Source of the DNA: JAVBNJ01 sp031551625
GTDB taxonomy: Bacteria; Bacteroidota; Bacteroidia; Bacteroidales; UBA932
Direction of reading: 5' to 3'
DNA: 30,951 nt
NCBI GenBank assembly: GCA_031551625.1
Contig: JAVBNJ010000142.1
Span: 1 to 30,951, forward strand
The translations under genes were made by a program, and so were the position numbers. The notes under the pieces were generated by a model. That model ran no database searches. It saw only the letters and a program-made list of their open reading frames with translations, and was not told where the DNA came from. Of this stretch, positions 1 through 8,712 are shown piece after piece (position 1 is the stretch's first letter; each line of letters begins with the position of its first letter).

Positions 1-86
1 GATTGAAGCATAGAAGTGATTGGCAAGTTGAACCTACGGATGTTGAATCACCGTTTAGTTAGAAAACAGAAGTCTAAAAAAATCCG

Positions 87-94
87 TACCTTTG
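87..94 (+). promoter_or_regulatory. prfA promoter -7 box (TACCTTTG)
   Basis: Matches the Bacteroidota -7 consensus TAnnTTTG and ends 21 nt before the prfA start codon, so the transcript should begin near position 100. No clear TTTG -33 element is visible. The DNA before it (1-86) shows no complete gene. Confidence 0.6.
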
Positions 95-115
95 TAAGAT
101 TATATCTTAAAGAAT

Positions 116-1201
116 ATGAGTGATAATACGATATTGGCGAAGCTGGAAGGACTGAGCCAGAAATTTGAAACTATTGGACAACAATTGGGTGAACCCGGCG
201 CTACGGCGGACATGAAGCGATATGTGGCACTGAATAAAGAATACCGCGAATTGGAACCTATTGTGGCGGTGGCGGCAAAATATAAAAAGGCTGTTACCGA
301 TCTCGAAAATGCCAAGGATATTCTGGCTACCGAGAAAGATGCCGATTTGCGCGAAATGGCGAAAGAAGAAATAGACCTGCTGGAACCGGAAATTCCGAAA
401 ATGGAAGAGGAAATAAAAATCCTGCTCATCCCGGCCGACCCGCAGGACAGTAAGAACGCCATTCTCGAAATCCGTGCCGGTGCAGGTGGCGACGAAGCTT
501 CGATTTTTGCCGGTGAATTGTTCCGCATGTATACCAAGTTTGCCGAAAAGAAAGGTTGGAAAATGGAAGTGACCAGCAGTTCTGAAGGCACGGTGGGCGG
601 CTTCAAAGAAATTGTGTGCGAAGTAAAAGGCGCTGGTGTATATGGTGTGTTGAAATATGAAAGCGGTGTGCACCGTGTGCAGCGTGTGCCGCAAACCGAG
701 ACACAGGGCCGCGTACATACGTCGGCAGCATCGGTGGTGGTATTACCCGAAGCCGATGAGTTCGACATCGAACTTAATATGAATGATATCCGCAAGGACA
801 CGTTCTGCTCGTCGGGCCCCGGCGGGCAATCGGTGAATACCACCTATTCGGCCATTCGCCTTACACACATTCCTACGGGAATTGTAGTGCAATGCCAGGA
901 CGAGAAATCGCAGTTGAAGAACTATGACAAAGCGCTGAACGAATTGCGCACGCGCTTGTATAATATGGAATATGAAAAATATTTGAACGAGATTGCCGGC
1001 AAGCGCAAAACAATGGTATCTACCGGCGACCGCTCGGCCAAAATCCGTACCTACAATTATCCGCAAAGTCGCATGACCGACCATCGTATCAACTACACGA
1101 TGTATAACCTGCCGGTGTTTTTGGATGGTGAAATTCAGGAAGTGATAGACCAGCTGCAAGTAGCTGAAAACGCCGAACGGTTGAAGGATAGCGAGGTGTA
1201 G
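116..1201 (+). CDS. prfA: Peptide chain release factor 1
   Basis: Class I release factor that recognises UAA and UAG in the ribosomal A site and triggers peptidyl-tRNA hydrolysis. The 361-residue length is standard for RF1. The GGQ catalytic motif is at residues 236-238 inside SSGPGGQSVN. The codon-reading tripeptide region at 192-194 reads PQT, an RF1-type PxT, not the SPF of RF2. The N-terminal 100 residues are the charged helical domain. The start at 116 follows a good -7 box by 21 nt. The gene is monocistronic, with a rho-independent terminator downstream. RF1 matters here because several genes in the window, including prfA itself, end in TAG, so amber is a working stop codon in this genome. 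Confidence 0.97.
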   Translation: MSDNTILAKLEGLSQKFETIGQQLGEPGATADMKRYVALNKEYRELEPIVAVAAKYKKAVTDLENAKDILATEKDADLREMAKEEIDLLEPEIPKMEEEIKILLIPADPQDSKNAILEIRAGAGGDEASIFAGELFRMYTKFAEKKGWKMEVTSSSEGTVGGFKEIVCEVKGAGVYGVLKYESGVHRVQRVPQTETQGRVHTSAASVVVLPEADEFDIELNMNDIRKDTFCSSGPGGQSVNTTYSAIRLTHIPTGIVVQCQDEKSQLKNYDKALNELRTRLYNMEYEKYLNEIAGKRKTMVSTGDRSAKIRTYNYPQSRMTDHRINYTMYNLPVFLDGEIQEVIDQLQVAENAERLKDSEV

Positions 1202-1280
1202 ATCTTTTTCCTGCAAAGACACTAATCACACACAAGATTACCCAAGCATATCATTGGGAGGAACGAAGCAATCTAAAAAT

Positions 1281-1315
1281 AAAGGCCACTAAGATTTTTC
1301 TTAATGGCCTTTTTT
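1281..1315 (+). terminator. Intrinsic terminator after prfA
   Basis: A GGCCA/TGGCC stem continues past one mismatch into TAAGA/TCTTA around a short T-rich loop and is followed by a run of T. It lies 80 nt past the prfA stop. Confidence 0.8.
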
Positions 1316-1342
1316 CTTTGTGTTTTCGTGGGCAATACCAAC

Positions 1343-3397
1343 TTAATTCTTCAAAATCTTGAACTCCGTGCGTCGGTTGAGCTGACGGTTGGCTTCCGTG
1401 TCGTTGGGCGCCACCGGCTGCTCGAATCCGTAGCCCACGTACGTCAAGCGGCTGGCATTTACACCTGCTTGTATCAAATGATCAACTACTGCTTTGGCAC
1501 GGCGCTCCGAGAGGCTTTTATTCGACGTTGCGCTGCCTACATTATCCGTGTGTCCGGAAATTTCAATACTTAACGACGGATATTCTTTCAGCAATGTAAC
1601 CATGCGTTCCAACTCGTTTTTCGATTCGGGGCGCAATGTCGCTTTGCCGGAGTCGAAGAAAATGTTGTTGAGCACAACTTTGCTGCCCACTGCAATTTTG
1701 TTAAGATAGATATCCTTCTCGGCCTCCTGATACATGGCCACCTCGGGGATATTGAAATTTTCCGAATGGAATAAATATTTATCGGACATTACCGTAATAC
1801 CATAATTTTTACCCGATGGCAATGATACTAAATATTTACCCGTGGCGGCATTCGATGCGAAAGTGGCCAATTCTACATTCTTGTCCAAATCGGTCAGGAT
1901 AATTTTTGCGGCAACTGGTTGCGATGATATTTGGTCGAGCACACGGCCTTTCAACAAAGTCATCGAAATGGTATTTATTGGAAGCGTTGATTCTATTACC
2001 GTTTCTGCTATCGGCTTGGTTCGCCAAGCCAACAGATTATCTTCGGCGCTGTTGATCATCGGTTTTTCGTTGCCGAGGAATGTAATCATGTAAATATCGT
2101 GATCGCCGAGTCCCCCCTTGCGGTCTGACGAGTAGTAACCATGCCGCCCGCTGGCCGATAACGAGAAAAATACGTCGTCTTCGGGGGTATTTATCGGGTA
2201 GCCTAAGTTCTGTGGTGCGCTCCACTGGCCGTTTTCAAAGGTCGACTTAAAAATATCAAAACCACCCATGCTGTTATGCCCCTTGGAACTGAAATAGAGT
2301 GTCCGTCCGTCGGGGTGGGAAAATACAGCCTCTTCGTCATACGGTGTGTTGATGGTAGTGGGCAACAACTGTGCGGTGCCCCACTTCCCTTTTGCATCCT
2401 TTTCGCTCACATAAATATCGCGAAGGCCAACGCCTCCCTGACGGTCGGAAACGAAATACAAATGCTTTCCATCAGGTGCCAGCGAAGCCGACGACTCGTG
2501 ATACTTGGTGTTGATATTGCTGTTCAGCGCTACCGGCTTTGTCCATTGGTCGCCTACCGCTTGACATTCGTAAATGTCGCCACCGTTTACAGCATAATAA
2601 ATAAACAACGTTTGCCCATCGGGCGATAAACCTGCATTGGCGCTGTGCCCATCGGTATTCACGGGAGTACCGGGATTGACAGGCTCGCCCCATTCGCCGT
2701 TAGCACGCACCGAATAATAAATATTTTCGGGATAGCTTCCGTCCTCCGATAGCTTGGCATTTGCATCGTTCGGGCGGCTCGACGTGAAGAACATCACCGA
2801 CTCATCGGCATTTACAATCGGGCTATACTCGGCATACTTGCTGTTTACTTTCGAGCCCACATTATCGATAAACACGCGTACCGGTTTTTTCATCAACACA
2901 ATTCCTGTTTCGCATTGCTGAATCAAACGGTTCACTTCGCTGAGTCTTTGCATATCCACCTCTCCCATTGAACTTTTATACGAATTATACTGTTGAATGG
3001 CTTTGTCGAATTCGCCGCTATCGTGGTACACTTTGGCAATCCAGAATTGCACATCGCCCGACACGTTTGGTTTCAATTGCTGCGCTCTTTGGAAGTGTGC
3101 CAACGCTTCTTGTTTCTGTTTGGAAGCATACAGGCAGCGCCCAATTTTATAATTCAGTTCGGCATTGTTGGGATTGAATTCTTGTGCTTGTTGGTAAAAC
3201 GGAAGCGCTTCGCGAAGCAACCATTCGCCTTGCTTGAACAGTTTGTCGCCCTCGTCAATACTTTTCAGCACGGCTTTCAATTCCTTGCTGTTATCGGGAA
3301 AATTTATTTTCGTAAACTCTATGCTTTGTGCAGCGGCCTTATTCAGTCCCATACCAAACAACACAAAGGCAACTATCAGAAGAATAATTTTTTTCAT
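1343..3397 (-). CDS. TPR / PD40 propeller / OmpA-family envelope protein, PorE-like
   Basis: Secreted 684-residue protein. An N-terminal signal peptide (about 1-24, ending in AAAQ) is followed by TPR-type helices (about 40-180). WD40-like PD40 propeller repeats follow (about 190-440; recurrent phrases such as SPDGQTLF and APDGKHLYF). Next come a carboxypeptidase-regulatory-like beta domain (about 480-565) and a C-terminal OmpA peptidoglycan-binding domain (about 574-684). The diaminopimelate-binding Asp (D618, in GHTDNVG) and Arg (R633, in LSERRA) are present. This domain order is that of PorE, the type IX secretion component anchored to peptidoglycan, but many Bacteroidota carry paralogues. 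No lipobox cysteine is seen, unlike the PorE lipoprotein, so the assignment is by architecture only. It lies 29 nt after the TPR gene and is probably in the same operon. Confidence 0.85.
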   Translation of the reverse strand: MKKIILLIVAFVLFGMGLNKAAAQSIEFTKINFPDNSKELKAVLKSIDEGDKLFKQGEWLLREALPFYQQAQEFNPNNAELNYKIGRCLYASKQKQEALAHFQRAQQLKPNVSGDVQFWIAKVYHDSGEFDKAIQQYNSYKSSMGEVDMQRLSEVNRLIQQCETGIVLMKKPVRVFIDNVGSKVNSKYAEYSPIVNADESVMFFTSSRPNDANAKLSEDGSYPENIYYSVRANGEWGEPVNPGTPVNTDGHSANAGLSPDGQTLFIYYAVNGGDIYECQAVGDQWTKPVALNSNINTKYHESSASLAPDGKHLYFVSDRQGGVGLRDIYVSEKDAKGKWGTAQLLPTTINTPYDEEAVFSHPDGRTLYFSSKGHNSMGGFDIFKSTFENGQWSAPQNLGYPINTPEDDVFFSLSASGRHGYYSSDRKGGLGDHDIYMITFLGNEKPMINSAEDNLLAWRTKPIAETVIESTLPINTISMTLLKGRVLDQISSQPVAAKIILTDLDKNVELATFASNAATGKYLVSLPSGKNYGITVMSDKYLFHSENFNIPEVAMYQEAEKDIYLNKIAVGSKVVLNNIFFDSGKATLRPESKNELERMVTLLKEYPSLSIEISGHTDNVGSATSNKSLSERRAKAVVDHLIQAGVNASRLTYVGYGFEQPVAPNDTEANRQLNRRTEFKILKN

Positions 3398-3426
3398 AGT
3401 CGTACGTTTTATTGTTTAGTAGTGGA

Positions 3427-4494
3427 TTAAAAATTGCAAACTTGTTGTATGTATGCATTGGCCGCATTGTGCCCAAGCTGCACGGCTTTTCGCCAATCGG
3501 TGCACGCATTTTTATCTTCTCGCAACATTTCATAACTGTTACCACGGTTCATGTAAGCAATGCCATATTGGGCATCTAACTGAATAGCTTTCGTAAAATC
3601 TTTTACGGCATCGCTGTAGGCATCTTTTTTGAAATACGCATTACCACGATTGTTGTAAGCGTAAGTATATTGCGGGTTTAGTTCTATTGCCTTCGTGTAG
3701 TCGGCAATGGCACCATCGTAGTCTGCCGACTCGTAGCGCGCAATTCCACGGTTGTTATAAGCAATAGCATAGTTCCGGTCTATTGCAATGGCATTCGTAT
3801 ACTCTTCAATCGCCTCTTTGTATTTCGACAGTTTTTTATAAGCTGTACCTAAATTATTGTAGGCGATAGCAAACTTCGGATTCAATCGCACCGCTTCCCT
3901 GTAATCGGCAATAGCCTTGTCGTCGTTTCCCAGCATACGATTGGCGCTACCACGGTCGTTGTATGCATAAGCCGATTTCGGATTTATCTGCAACGCTTGG
4001 TTATAATCAGCAATAGCTTTGACATACTCTTTCTGTTCGAAATAGAGGCTTCCCCTGTAGTAGTAGGCCTGTTCCAATCCAGCATCAATTTTTATAGCGG
4101 CTGTATAATCGAGCAGGGCATTATCCGGATCCTTCAATTCATATTCTGCTTTTGCCCTACTGTAGTAGGCCATAGCAGTCGGATTGTTTTCAATAACAAT
4201 ATTGAAATCGGCGATAGCATCGTGATAATTTTTCATGTCGTTTTTTACAACGCCCCGGTTGTAGTAGGCGGCATACAGGTCGGACCGCATGCCGATGGCC
4301 TGGTCGAATTTAACTAATGCATTAGTTAATTGCCCTTGCTCATATAGCTTGATCCCTTCATTGTATACCCGTTCGGCTGCTTGCTCGTTGCCGCCGATGT
4401 GTACAATGGAATCCTGTTCCTGGGCTACAAGAAGCCCATTTGTCATCATAACGAATAGGTACGACAAAAACACGTAGATTAATTTTTGTTTCAT
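3427..4494 (-). CDS. Secreted tetratricopeptide-repeat protein
   Basis: A 355-residue protein with a signal peptide (about 1-24, ending LLVAQ). Consecutive 34-residue TPR units then cover about residues 38-345; the repeats YNRGVVK, YYRGSLY, YNDRGSA, YNNLGTA, YNNRGIA, YNNRGNA and YMNRGNS mark the A helices. TPR arrays are protein-protein docking surfaces, and the signal peptide places this one in the periplasm or at the outer membrane. It is the first gene of an apparent operon with the OmpA/PD40 protein, which has its own TPR region, so the two could belong to one envelope complex (inference). No catalytic domain is visible. Confidence 0.85.
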   Translation of the reverse strand: MKQKLIYVFLSYLFVMMTNGLLVAQEQDSIVHIGGNEQAAERVYNEGIKLYEQGQLTNALVKFDQAIGMRSDLYAAYYNRGVVKNDMKNYHDAIADFNIVIENNPTAMAYYSRAKAEYELKDPDNALLDYTAAIKIDAGLEQAYYYRGSLYFEQKEYVKAIADYNQALQINPKSAYAYNDRGSANRMLGNDDKAIADYREAVRLNPKFAIAYNNLGTAYKKLSKYKEAIEEYTNAIAIDRNYAIAYNNRGIARYESADYDGAIADYTKAIELNPQYTYAYNNRGNAYFKKDAYSDAVKDFTKAIQLDAQYGIAYMNRGNSYEMLREDKNACTDWRKAVQLGHNAANAYIQQVCNF

Positions 4495-4532
4495 AGATTA
4501 TTTTAAATTGTATAATATGCGAAAAATAATTG

Positions 4533-4540
4533 TAAAACTA
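4533..4540 (-). promoter_or_regulatory. Possible -7 box for the TPR-OmpA operon
   Basis: On the minus strand TAGTTTTA differs from TAnnTTTG only at the last base, and a TTG lies 21 nt upstream. Weak match, given for lack of a better one in the 109-nt gap. Confidence 0.3.
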
Positions 4541-4603
4541 CTAAAATAACCTCGCGTATAACAATTTTTAAGAAAAAATTAACAGTATTTAACAGTTGAG
4601 CGA

Positions 4604-5533
4604 CTATCCTTCCGGTATGGATGCAATTGCTTCATTGGCTTTCATTTTCGGTTTGCGTTGATATTGCGAGAGGATGAGCCCCGAGATCACTATCACGATA
4701 CCGAGTATTTGTTGCATTGTCAGCTTTTCGCGCCCTAACAGGAAAGCGGCGATAGTGGCTACTACCGGAATGAGCGCTGTAAACATATTTGATTGGTTGA
4801 TGCCGATGCGCTTGACGGAACTTACAAACAGTACAAATGCAATGACCGAACAACTGACCGATAACATTACCAGCGGATAAATAACATCCCACGACCATGT
4901 TACGGCAGCCAGCGCTTGGCGTTCATATACCAATACCAGCGGCAGGAAGTAAACGATTCCGATTAAACTTTGGAAGGCTACGATGGACAAGGCTGTGTAG
5001 TGCGACAATTTGCGGATGATAACGGCATAACCTGCGGTGGATATGGAGGCGGTAAACAGCAACAGGACACCGGTAATGGGTGCACTGAGTTCAAAGTCGT
5101 TGATAAACATTACAAGCGTCACCCCCGTGAGGCTGATGAACATTCCGGCGATGTTGGTAAATGCAGGGCGCTCTTTGTAGACGGCAAAGCAGGCTATCAT
5201 ACCGAAAAGCGGTACCGTGGAAAGGATTACCGAGCCTATCGACGGCGATTGGGTAATACGCAACCCGTTGGTCTCGCCGAGAAAATAGATGAACGGCTCG
5301 AACAGCGCCAGCAGCAGGAACCATTTGATGTCCTTTTTTTGCATCCGCTGGAAACGGTTGGTCGCAACTAAAATACCAGTTAATAGTAATCCTGCTATTA
5401 TCAGGCGGAACAACACAAGGCTTTGCGACGGGAATTGTTGCCCGGTGAGTAATCCTTCCGTCCACACGAATGACATGCCGAATAGCGACATGGCCAACGT
5501 AATGCCAATGTAGGATTTGACTTTGGAAATCAT
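4604..5533 (-). CDS. EamA/DMT-family transporter
   Basis: A 309-residue, very hydrophobic protein with about ten transmembrane segments in two five-helix halves, the EamA (RhaT-like) drug/metabolite transporter pattern. The first half carries the family phrase in which a short motif (FGMSFVW) follows the first helix, and the second half begins near residue 155. The C-terminal tail is short and basic (QYQRKPKMK). Substrate is not predictable; members export amino acids, nucleotides or other metabolites. It follows pyrC by 12 nt on the same strand and is probably co-transcribed with it, which does not by itself identify a pyrimidine-related substrate. Confidence 0.85.
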   Translation of the reverse strand: MISKVKSYIGITLAMSLFGMSFVWTEGLLTGQQFPSQSLVLFRLIIAGLLLTGILVATNRFQRMQKKDIKWFLLLALFEPFIYFLGETNGLRITQSPSIGSVILSTVPLFGMIACFAVYKERPAFTNIAGMFISLTGVTLVMFINDFELSAPITGVLLLFTASISTAGYAVIIRKLSHYTALSIVAFQSLIGIVYFLPLVLVYERQALAAVTWSWDVIYPLVMLSVSCSVIAFVLFVSSVKRIGINQSNMFTALIPVVATIAAFLLGREKLTMQQILGIVIVISGLILSQYQRKPKMKANEAIASIPEG

Positions 5534-5545
5534 TTATTGTAGATG

Positions 5546-6877
5546 TTATGCAAATGTTAGTTTTTTACCTTTGTATTGTTCGTGTATTTTTCCATCTTCA
5601 AATATCAAATTGCCGTTCACAAATGTATGCGTTACGCAGGTGTTTACAGGTATTTCATGATATGGTGTCCAACCGCATTTCGATAAAACTAAATCATTAG
5701 TTATAGCCCATGGTTGTGCCGGATTTACCAATGCTAAATCTGCGTAGTAGCCTTCGCGGATGAAGCCGCGCTGCTCAATACCGTAGAGCATAGCGGGCGC
5801 GTGGCACATGCGTTCGACGATTATTTCCGGCGTGAAAACACCTTTCCGGCAAAGCTCCAGCATCAGCGGAAGGCCGAACTGGATAGACGGCATGCCTGAA
5901 GGCGCTGTGAGGAACGGCTGTTGTTTTTCGTCGCGCGTATGTGGAGCGTGGTCGGTGCCAATGGTGGTTATAATACCTTTGTTCACTGCACTGCGCAAGG
6001 CTTCGCGGTCGGCAGCCGTTTTGATGGCGGGATTACATTTTACAAAATTACCCAACCGTTCGTATGCGTCGTCGCAAAACCACAAGTGCGGAATGCAAGC
6101 CTCGGCAGTTATTTTTGAATCTTTGCTGAATAGTGTGGTTTCTTTGGCGGTGGTGAGGTGCAGCACATGTAACCGTGCATTGTATTTCGTAGCCAGTTGC
6201 ATGGCGTATTCCGTACTACGCATGCATGCTTCTTCGGTGCGGATAAGCGGATGGAAACGCGTGGTCATCGTGTCGCCGTAGCGCGCTTTATAGTCGGCAA
6301 GGTTACGCTGAATAGTGGCTTCGTCTTCGCAGTGTGCGGCAATCAGCACCGGCGATTCGGCGAACAGTGCGGCCAGCATACGTTCATCGTTTACCAGCAT
6401 GTTGCCTGTCGACGAACCCATGAACAGTTTCACGCCGCCTATCTCGCGCGGGTCGATGCGTTTTATTTCATCAATATTTTCGTTGGTAGCACCAAGGTAG
6501 AACGAATAGTTGATCAGTGACACCTCGGCTGCCCGTGCCATTTTCTTACGCACTAAATCTATAGTTGTAGTAGCGGGCACGGTGTTCGGCAGATCAATAA
6601 ACGAAGTAACACCGCCTGCTGCTGCTGCGCGCGTTTCGCTGGCGATGTCGGCCTTGTGCGTGGCACCCGGCTCGCGGAAATGCACGTGCGTGTCTATTAC
6701 GCCCGGCAGTAGCCATAAACCGGTTGCATCAATTGCCGTGCAACCGGCAGGAATTTCTACCGGTTCACCTTGTTTGTAAATTCGTGCTATTATACCATCT
6801 TTAACAAAAAGGCTACCTTCTGCAGATAGCCCTTCGTTGATTATGGTGACGTTTTGTATGAAGTAAGCGTTAGTCAT
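5546..6877 (-). CDS. pyrC: Dihydroorotase, class I
   Basis: Cyclises carbamoyl aspartate to dihydroorotate in de novo pyrimidine synthesis. The 443-residue amidohydrolase has the metal-binding pair HVH at 64-66 followed by FREPG, the carboxylated lysine K150 (in GGVKLFMGSS), H182 (AHCED), a histidine in HVLHLTT (237-240) and the catalytic aspartate D309 (TDHAPH). The FREPG signature and length fit class I rather than the shorter E. coli PyrC class. Allantoinase is the nearest relative; the DLPNT segment and context favour dihydroorotase. It leads an apparent operon with the EamA transporter. Confidence 0.93.
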   Translation of the reverse strand: MTNAYFIQNVTIINEGLSAEGSLFVKDGIIARIYKQGEPVEIPAGCTAIDATGLWLLPGVIDTHVHFREPGATHKADIASETRAAAAGGVTSFIDLPNTVPATTTIDLVRKKMARAAEVSLINYSFYLGATNENIDEIKRIDPREIGGVKLFMGSSTGNMLVNDERMLAALFAESPVLIAAHCEDEATIQRNLADYKARYGDTMTTRFHPLIRTEEACMRSTEYAMQLATKYNARLHVLHLTTAKETTLFSKDSKITAEACIPHLWFCDDAYERLGNFVKCNPAIKTAADREALRSAVNKGIITTIGTDHAPHTRDEKQQPFLTAPSGMPSIQFGLPLMLELCRKGVFTPEIIVERMCHAPAMLYGIEQRGFIREGYYADLALVNPAQPWAITNDLVLSKCGWTPYHEIPVNTCVTHTFVNGNLIFEDGKIHEQYKGKKLTFA

Positions 6878-6896
6878 GTGATGATATTATGATATA

Positions 6897-6904
6897 CAAA
6901 AGTA
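6897..6904 (-). promoter_or_regulatory. pyrC promoter -7 box
   Basis: Minus-strand TACTTTTG matches TAnnTTTG and ends 19 nt before the pyrC ATG. No clear -33 TTTG at the expected distance. Confidence 0.55.
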
Positions 6905-6933
6905 GCAATTTTTATTCTAACGTAAAAATAACT

Positions 6934-6963
6934 TTTGGTAGTAAAAATTTTTATCTGCATTTG
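6934..6963 (+). promoter_or_regulatory. Promoter of structured RNA copy A
   Basis: TTTG (6934-6937), 18 nt, then TGCATTTG (6956-6963), one base from TAnnTTTG. The spacer begins GTAG, like that of copy B. The -7 box is 14 nt before a GTTCTTTA element that is 15 nt from the box in the other two copies. Confidence 0.6.
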
Positions 6964-6969
6964 TGACAT

Positions 6970-7140
6970 TGTAGCAAGTTCTTTACAATTTAGTGATTTA
7001 TTCTATTTCAAGAAATCTAAAAAATTTCTAAAATTATATAGAATATAACTAAACCACTAATAACGACGTGGGCTTTTATTTATTACTTTGGTTAGGTATT
7101 CCAGAACCTCTTGAAATAATAAATAAAGTTCACGTTTCAT
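6970..7140 (+). ncRNA. Structured pseudoknotted RNA, copy A
   Basis: Architecture shared with copies at 16289 and 22399. GTTCTTTA (6978-6985) near the 5' end. Outer helix P1: 7004-7013 with 7109-7118 (10 bp), extended by 6996-7001 with 7119-7124 past a 2-nt bulge. Internal loop AA (7014-7015) opposite ACC (7106-7108), then TCT/AGA. Inner helix TAATAA 7058-7063 with TTATTA 7080-7085. Its loop strand 7065-7076 pairs with 7125-7136 outside P1 (12 pairs, three G-T), forming a pseudoknot. The helix is followed by U-rich TTTCATTTT. This is the most diverged copy. The next gene is rlmD, not a secreted paralogue. The structure is manual, without energy calculation; it may match a known Rfam family. 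Confidence 0.65.
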
Positions 7141-7306
7141 TTTGTCTATAGATTTTAGTCCACAAATTTTACAGATGAGAGAACAGATTACAAGGATTAA
7201 CACAGATTGAAATGGAAATGACAGTGGTTGCTATACCTGCGGTGTCTCCCGTCCTGGCCGATGCGTGCGCTATTAGAATTTCCATAATCAAATGTGAATC
7301 TTTTTC
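7141..7306 (+). other. Non-coding spacer between RNA copy A and rlmD
   Basis: No open frame of interest. It contains AT-rich phrases of the type ACAGATTACAAGG and GATTAACACAGATTG, which recur in variant form at 16487, 16674 and 26222. Part of it (from about 7195) resembles the sequence after RNA copies B and C. Confidence 0.4.
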
Positions 7307-7314
7307 TATCTTTG
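7307..7314 (+). promoter_or_regulatory. rlmD promoter -7 box (TATCTTTG)
   Basis: Perfect match to TAnnTTTG ending only 7 nt before the rlmD ATG at 7322. A transcription start 5-8 nt after the box would leave almost no leader. Confidence 0.65.
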
Positions 7315-7321
7315 CAGCGCA

Positions 7322-8635
7322 ATGAAAAAGAAGTTGACCAATATCGCGTTGCATGGCATGCATTCGAGTGGACGGGCAGTAGGTTACGTGGGTGCCAGCC
7401 GCGTGTATGTCGATGGCGGCATTCCCCGCGAAGTGGTTGATTTGGCGATTGACCGTGTGCAACGCGGCTACCGCTACGGAAAAGTAGTGAACGTGGTACA
7501 ACCTTCGCCGCAGCGTGTGCAGCCGTTTTGTAAACATGCCGGTGTGTGCGGCGGCTGCCCGTGGCAACATATAGCATACGAAGAACAATTGATTTGGAAG
7601 CGCGAAATACTGGTCAATGCATTGCAGAAATATGGCATTGCAGCGCCTGAAGTGCCGCCTGTGGTGCCCAGTCCGTTGCAACAAGGCTATCGCAACAAAA
7701 GCGAGTATACGTTTGCATCACCTGATATACTTGGTTTCCACGAGGGCGAACGGCGCGACACGGTGTGCGCAATCGACGAATGCTTTTTGCAATCGCCCGA
7801 AGTGCAGCAAACGGCTATGTTTATAAAAAATGCCGCGATAGAGTGGGGGTTGCCGTTCTACGACTATCCATCGCGCACAGGGCTGTTGCGTAGTTTGCAA
7901 ATGCGCACTACCACTAAGGGGCAGCTGCTAGTATGGCTGGATTGCACAGCAGAGGATAATCGCATTATGCCATTCTTGCAACACTTGCAAACGCTGCTGC
8001 CGCGCGTGACATCGTGGTTCTATAGTGTCGACCGCGGCGAGCCGAAGTATGTAGCCGGCGAACAATATTTATGTGAATGTTCCGGCGATTTGACATTTCA
8101 TTATAGTGCTTCTGCATTTTATCAGCCCAATCCGTTGCAGGCTGAAAATTTGTGCAAGCAGGTGCGCTACTATGCCGCGTTGACAGGTAGCGAGCTGGTG
8201 TACGATTTATATACCGGTATCGGTTCGCTGGCATGCCATGTGGCATGCGATGCCCGCACTGTGATTGGTATCGAAGGCAATGCCTCGGCAATTACCGATG
8301 CGCAATATAATGCAATAACTAATAAGGTAGATAACGTAACTAAATTTTTAGTGGGTGATATTTTGCACACATTCAACGACGAATTTGTTGCAGCACATGG
8401 TAGACCCAGTGTAGTAATACTCGACCCGCCGCGCTCCGGTACGTTGATTGAAATTAAGAAAACATTGCTGCGGGTGGCGCCGCAGCGAATTGTGTACGTG
8501 AGTTGCAACCCTGTATCGTTGGCTTTTGATTTGAAACAGTTGTGCGAGGGCTACCGTGTAGCGGCAATCCGTGCATTCGATATGTTTCCGCACACGCACC
8601 ACGTCGAAACAGTGGTGCTATTAGAGAAACTGTAA
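7322..8635 (+). CDS. rlmD: 23S rRNA (uracil-5-)-methyltransferase, RlmD/RumA family
   Basis: SAM-dependent methyltransferase of the TrmA/RlmD family making 5-methyluridine in 23S rRNA. The 437-residue protein has a TRAM-like RNA-binding N-terminus (about 5-60). An iron-sulfur motif follows (C70, C76, C79 in CKHAGVCGGCPWQ, with C154 as likely fourth ligand). The methyltransferase core has VYDLYTGIGSLA, VILDPPRSG and the nucleophile C395 (VSCNP); the likely general base is E429 (HHVETV). Which uridine (1939 or 747) is methylated cannot be read from sequence, as some bacteria use one enzyme for both. Start 7322 gives the usual TRAM N-terminus even though it lies only 7 nt after the -7 box. Confidence 0.9.
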   Translation: MKKKLTNIALHGMHSSGRAVGYVGASRVYVDGGIPREVVDLAIDRVQRGYRYGKVVNVVQPSPQRVQPFCKHAGVCGGCPWQHIAYEEQLIWKREILVNALQKYGIAAPEVPPVVPSPLQQGYRNKSEYTFASPDILGFHEGERRDTVCAIDECFLQSPEVQQTAMFIKNAAIEWGLPFYDYPSRTGLLRSLQMRTTTKGQLLVWLDCTAEDNRIMPFLQHLQTLLPRVTSWFYSVDRGEPKYVAGEQYLCECSGDLTFHYSASAFYQPNPLQAENLCKQVRYYAALTGSELVYDLYTGIGSLACHVACDARTVIGIEGNASAITDAQYNAITNKVDNVTKFLVGDILHTFNDEFVAAHGRPSVVILDPPRSGTLIEIKKTLLRVAPQRIVYVSCNPVSLAFDLKQLCEGYRVAAIRAFDMFPHTHHVETVVLLEKL

Positions 8636-8658
8636 GTCACTCTCTGAAAAATAAGATG

Positions 8659-8666
8659 TATATTTG
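8659..8666 (+). promoter_or_regulatory. Promoter -7 box of the lipoprotein gene
   Basis: TATATTTG matches TAnnTTTG, 46 nt before the ATG at 8713. Confidence 0.5.
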
Positions 8667-8712
8667 CATTCTGGAACATAGCCGAAATTAGTAATCATAA
8701 CACTATAAATCG

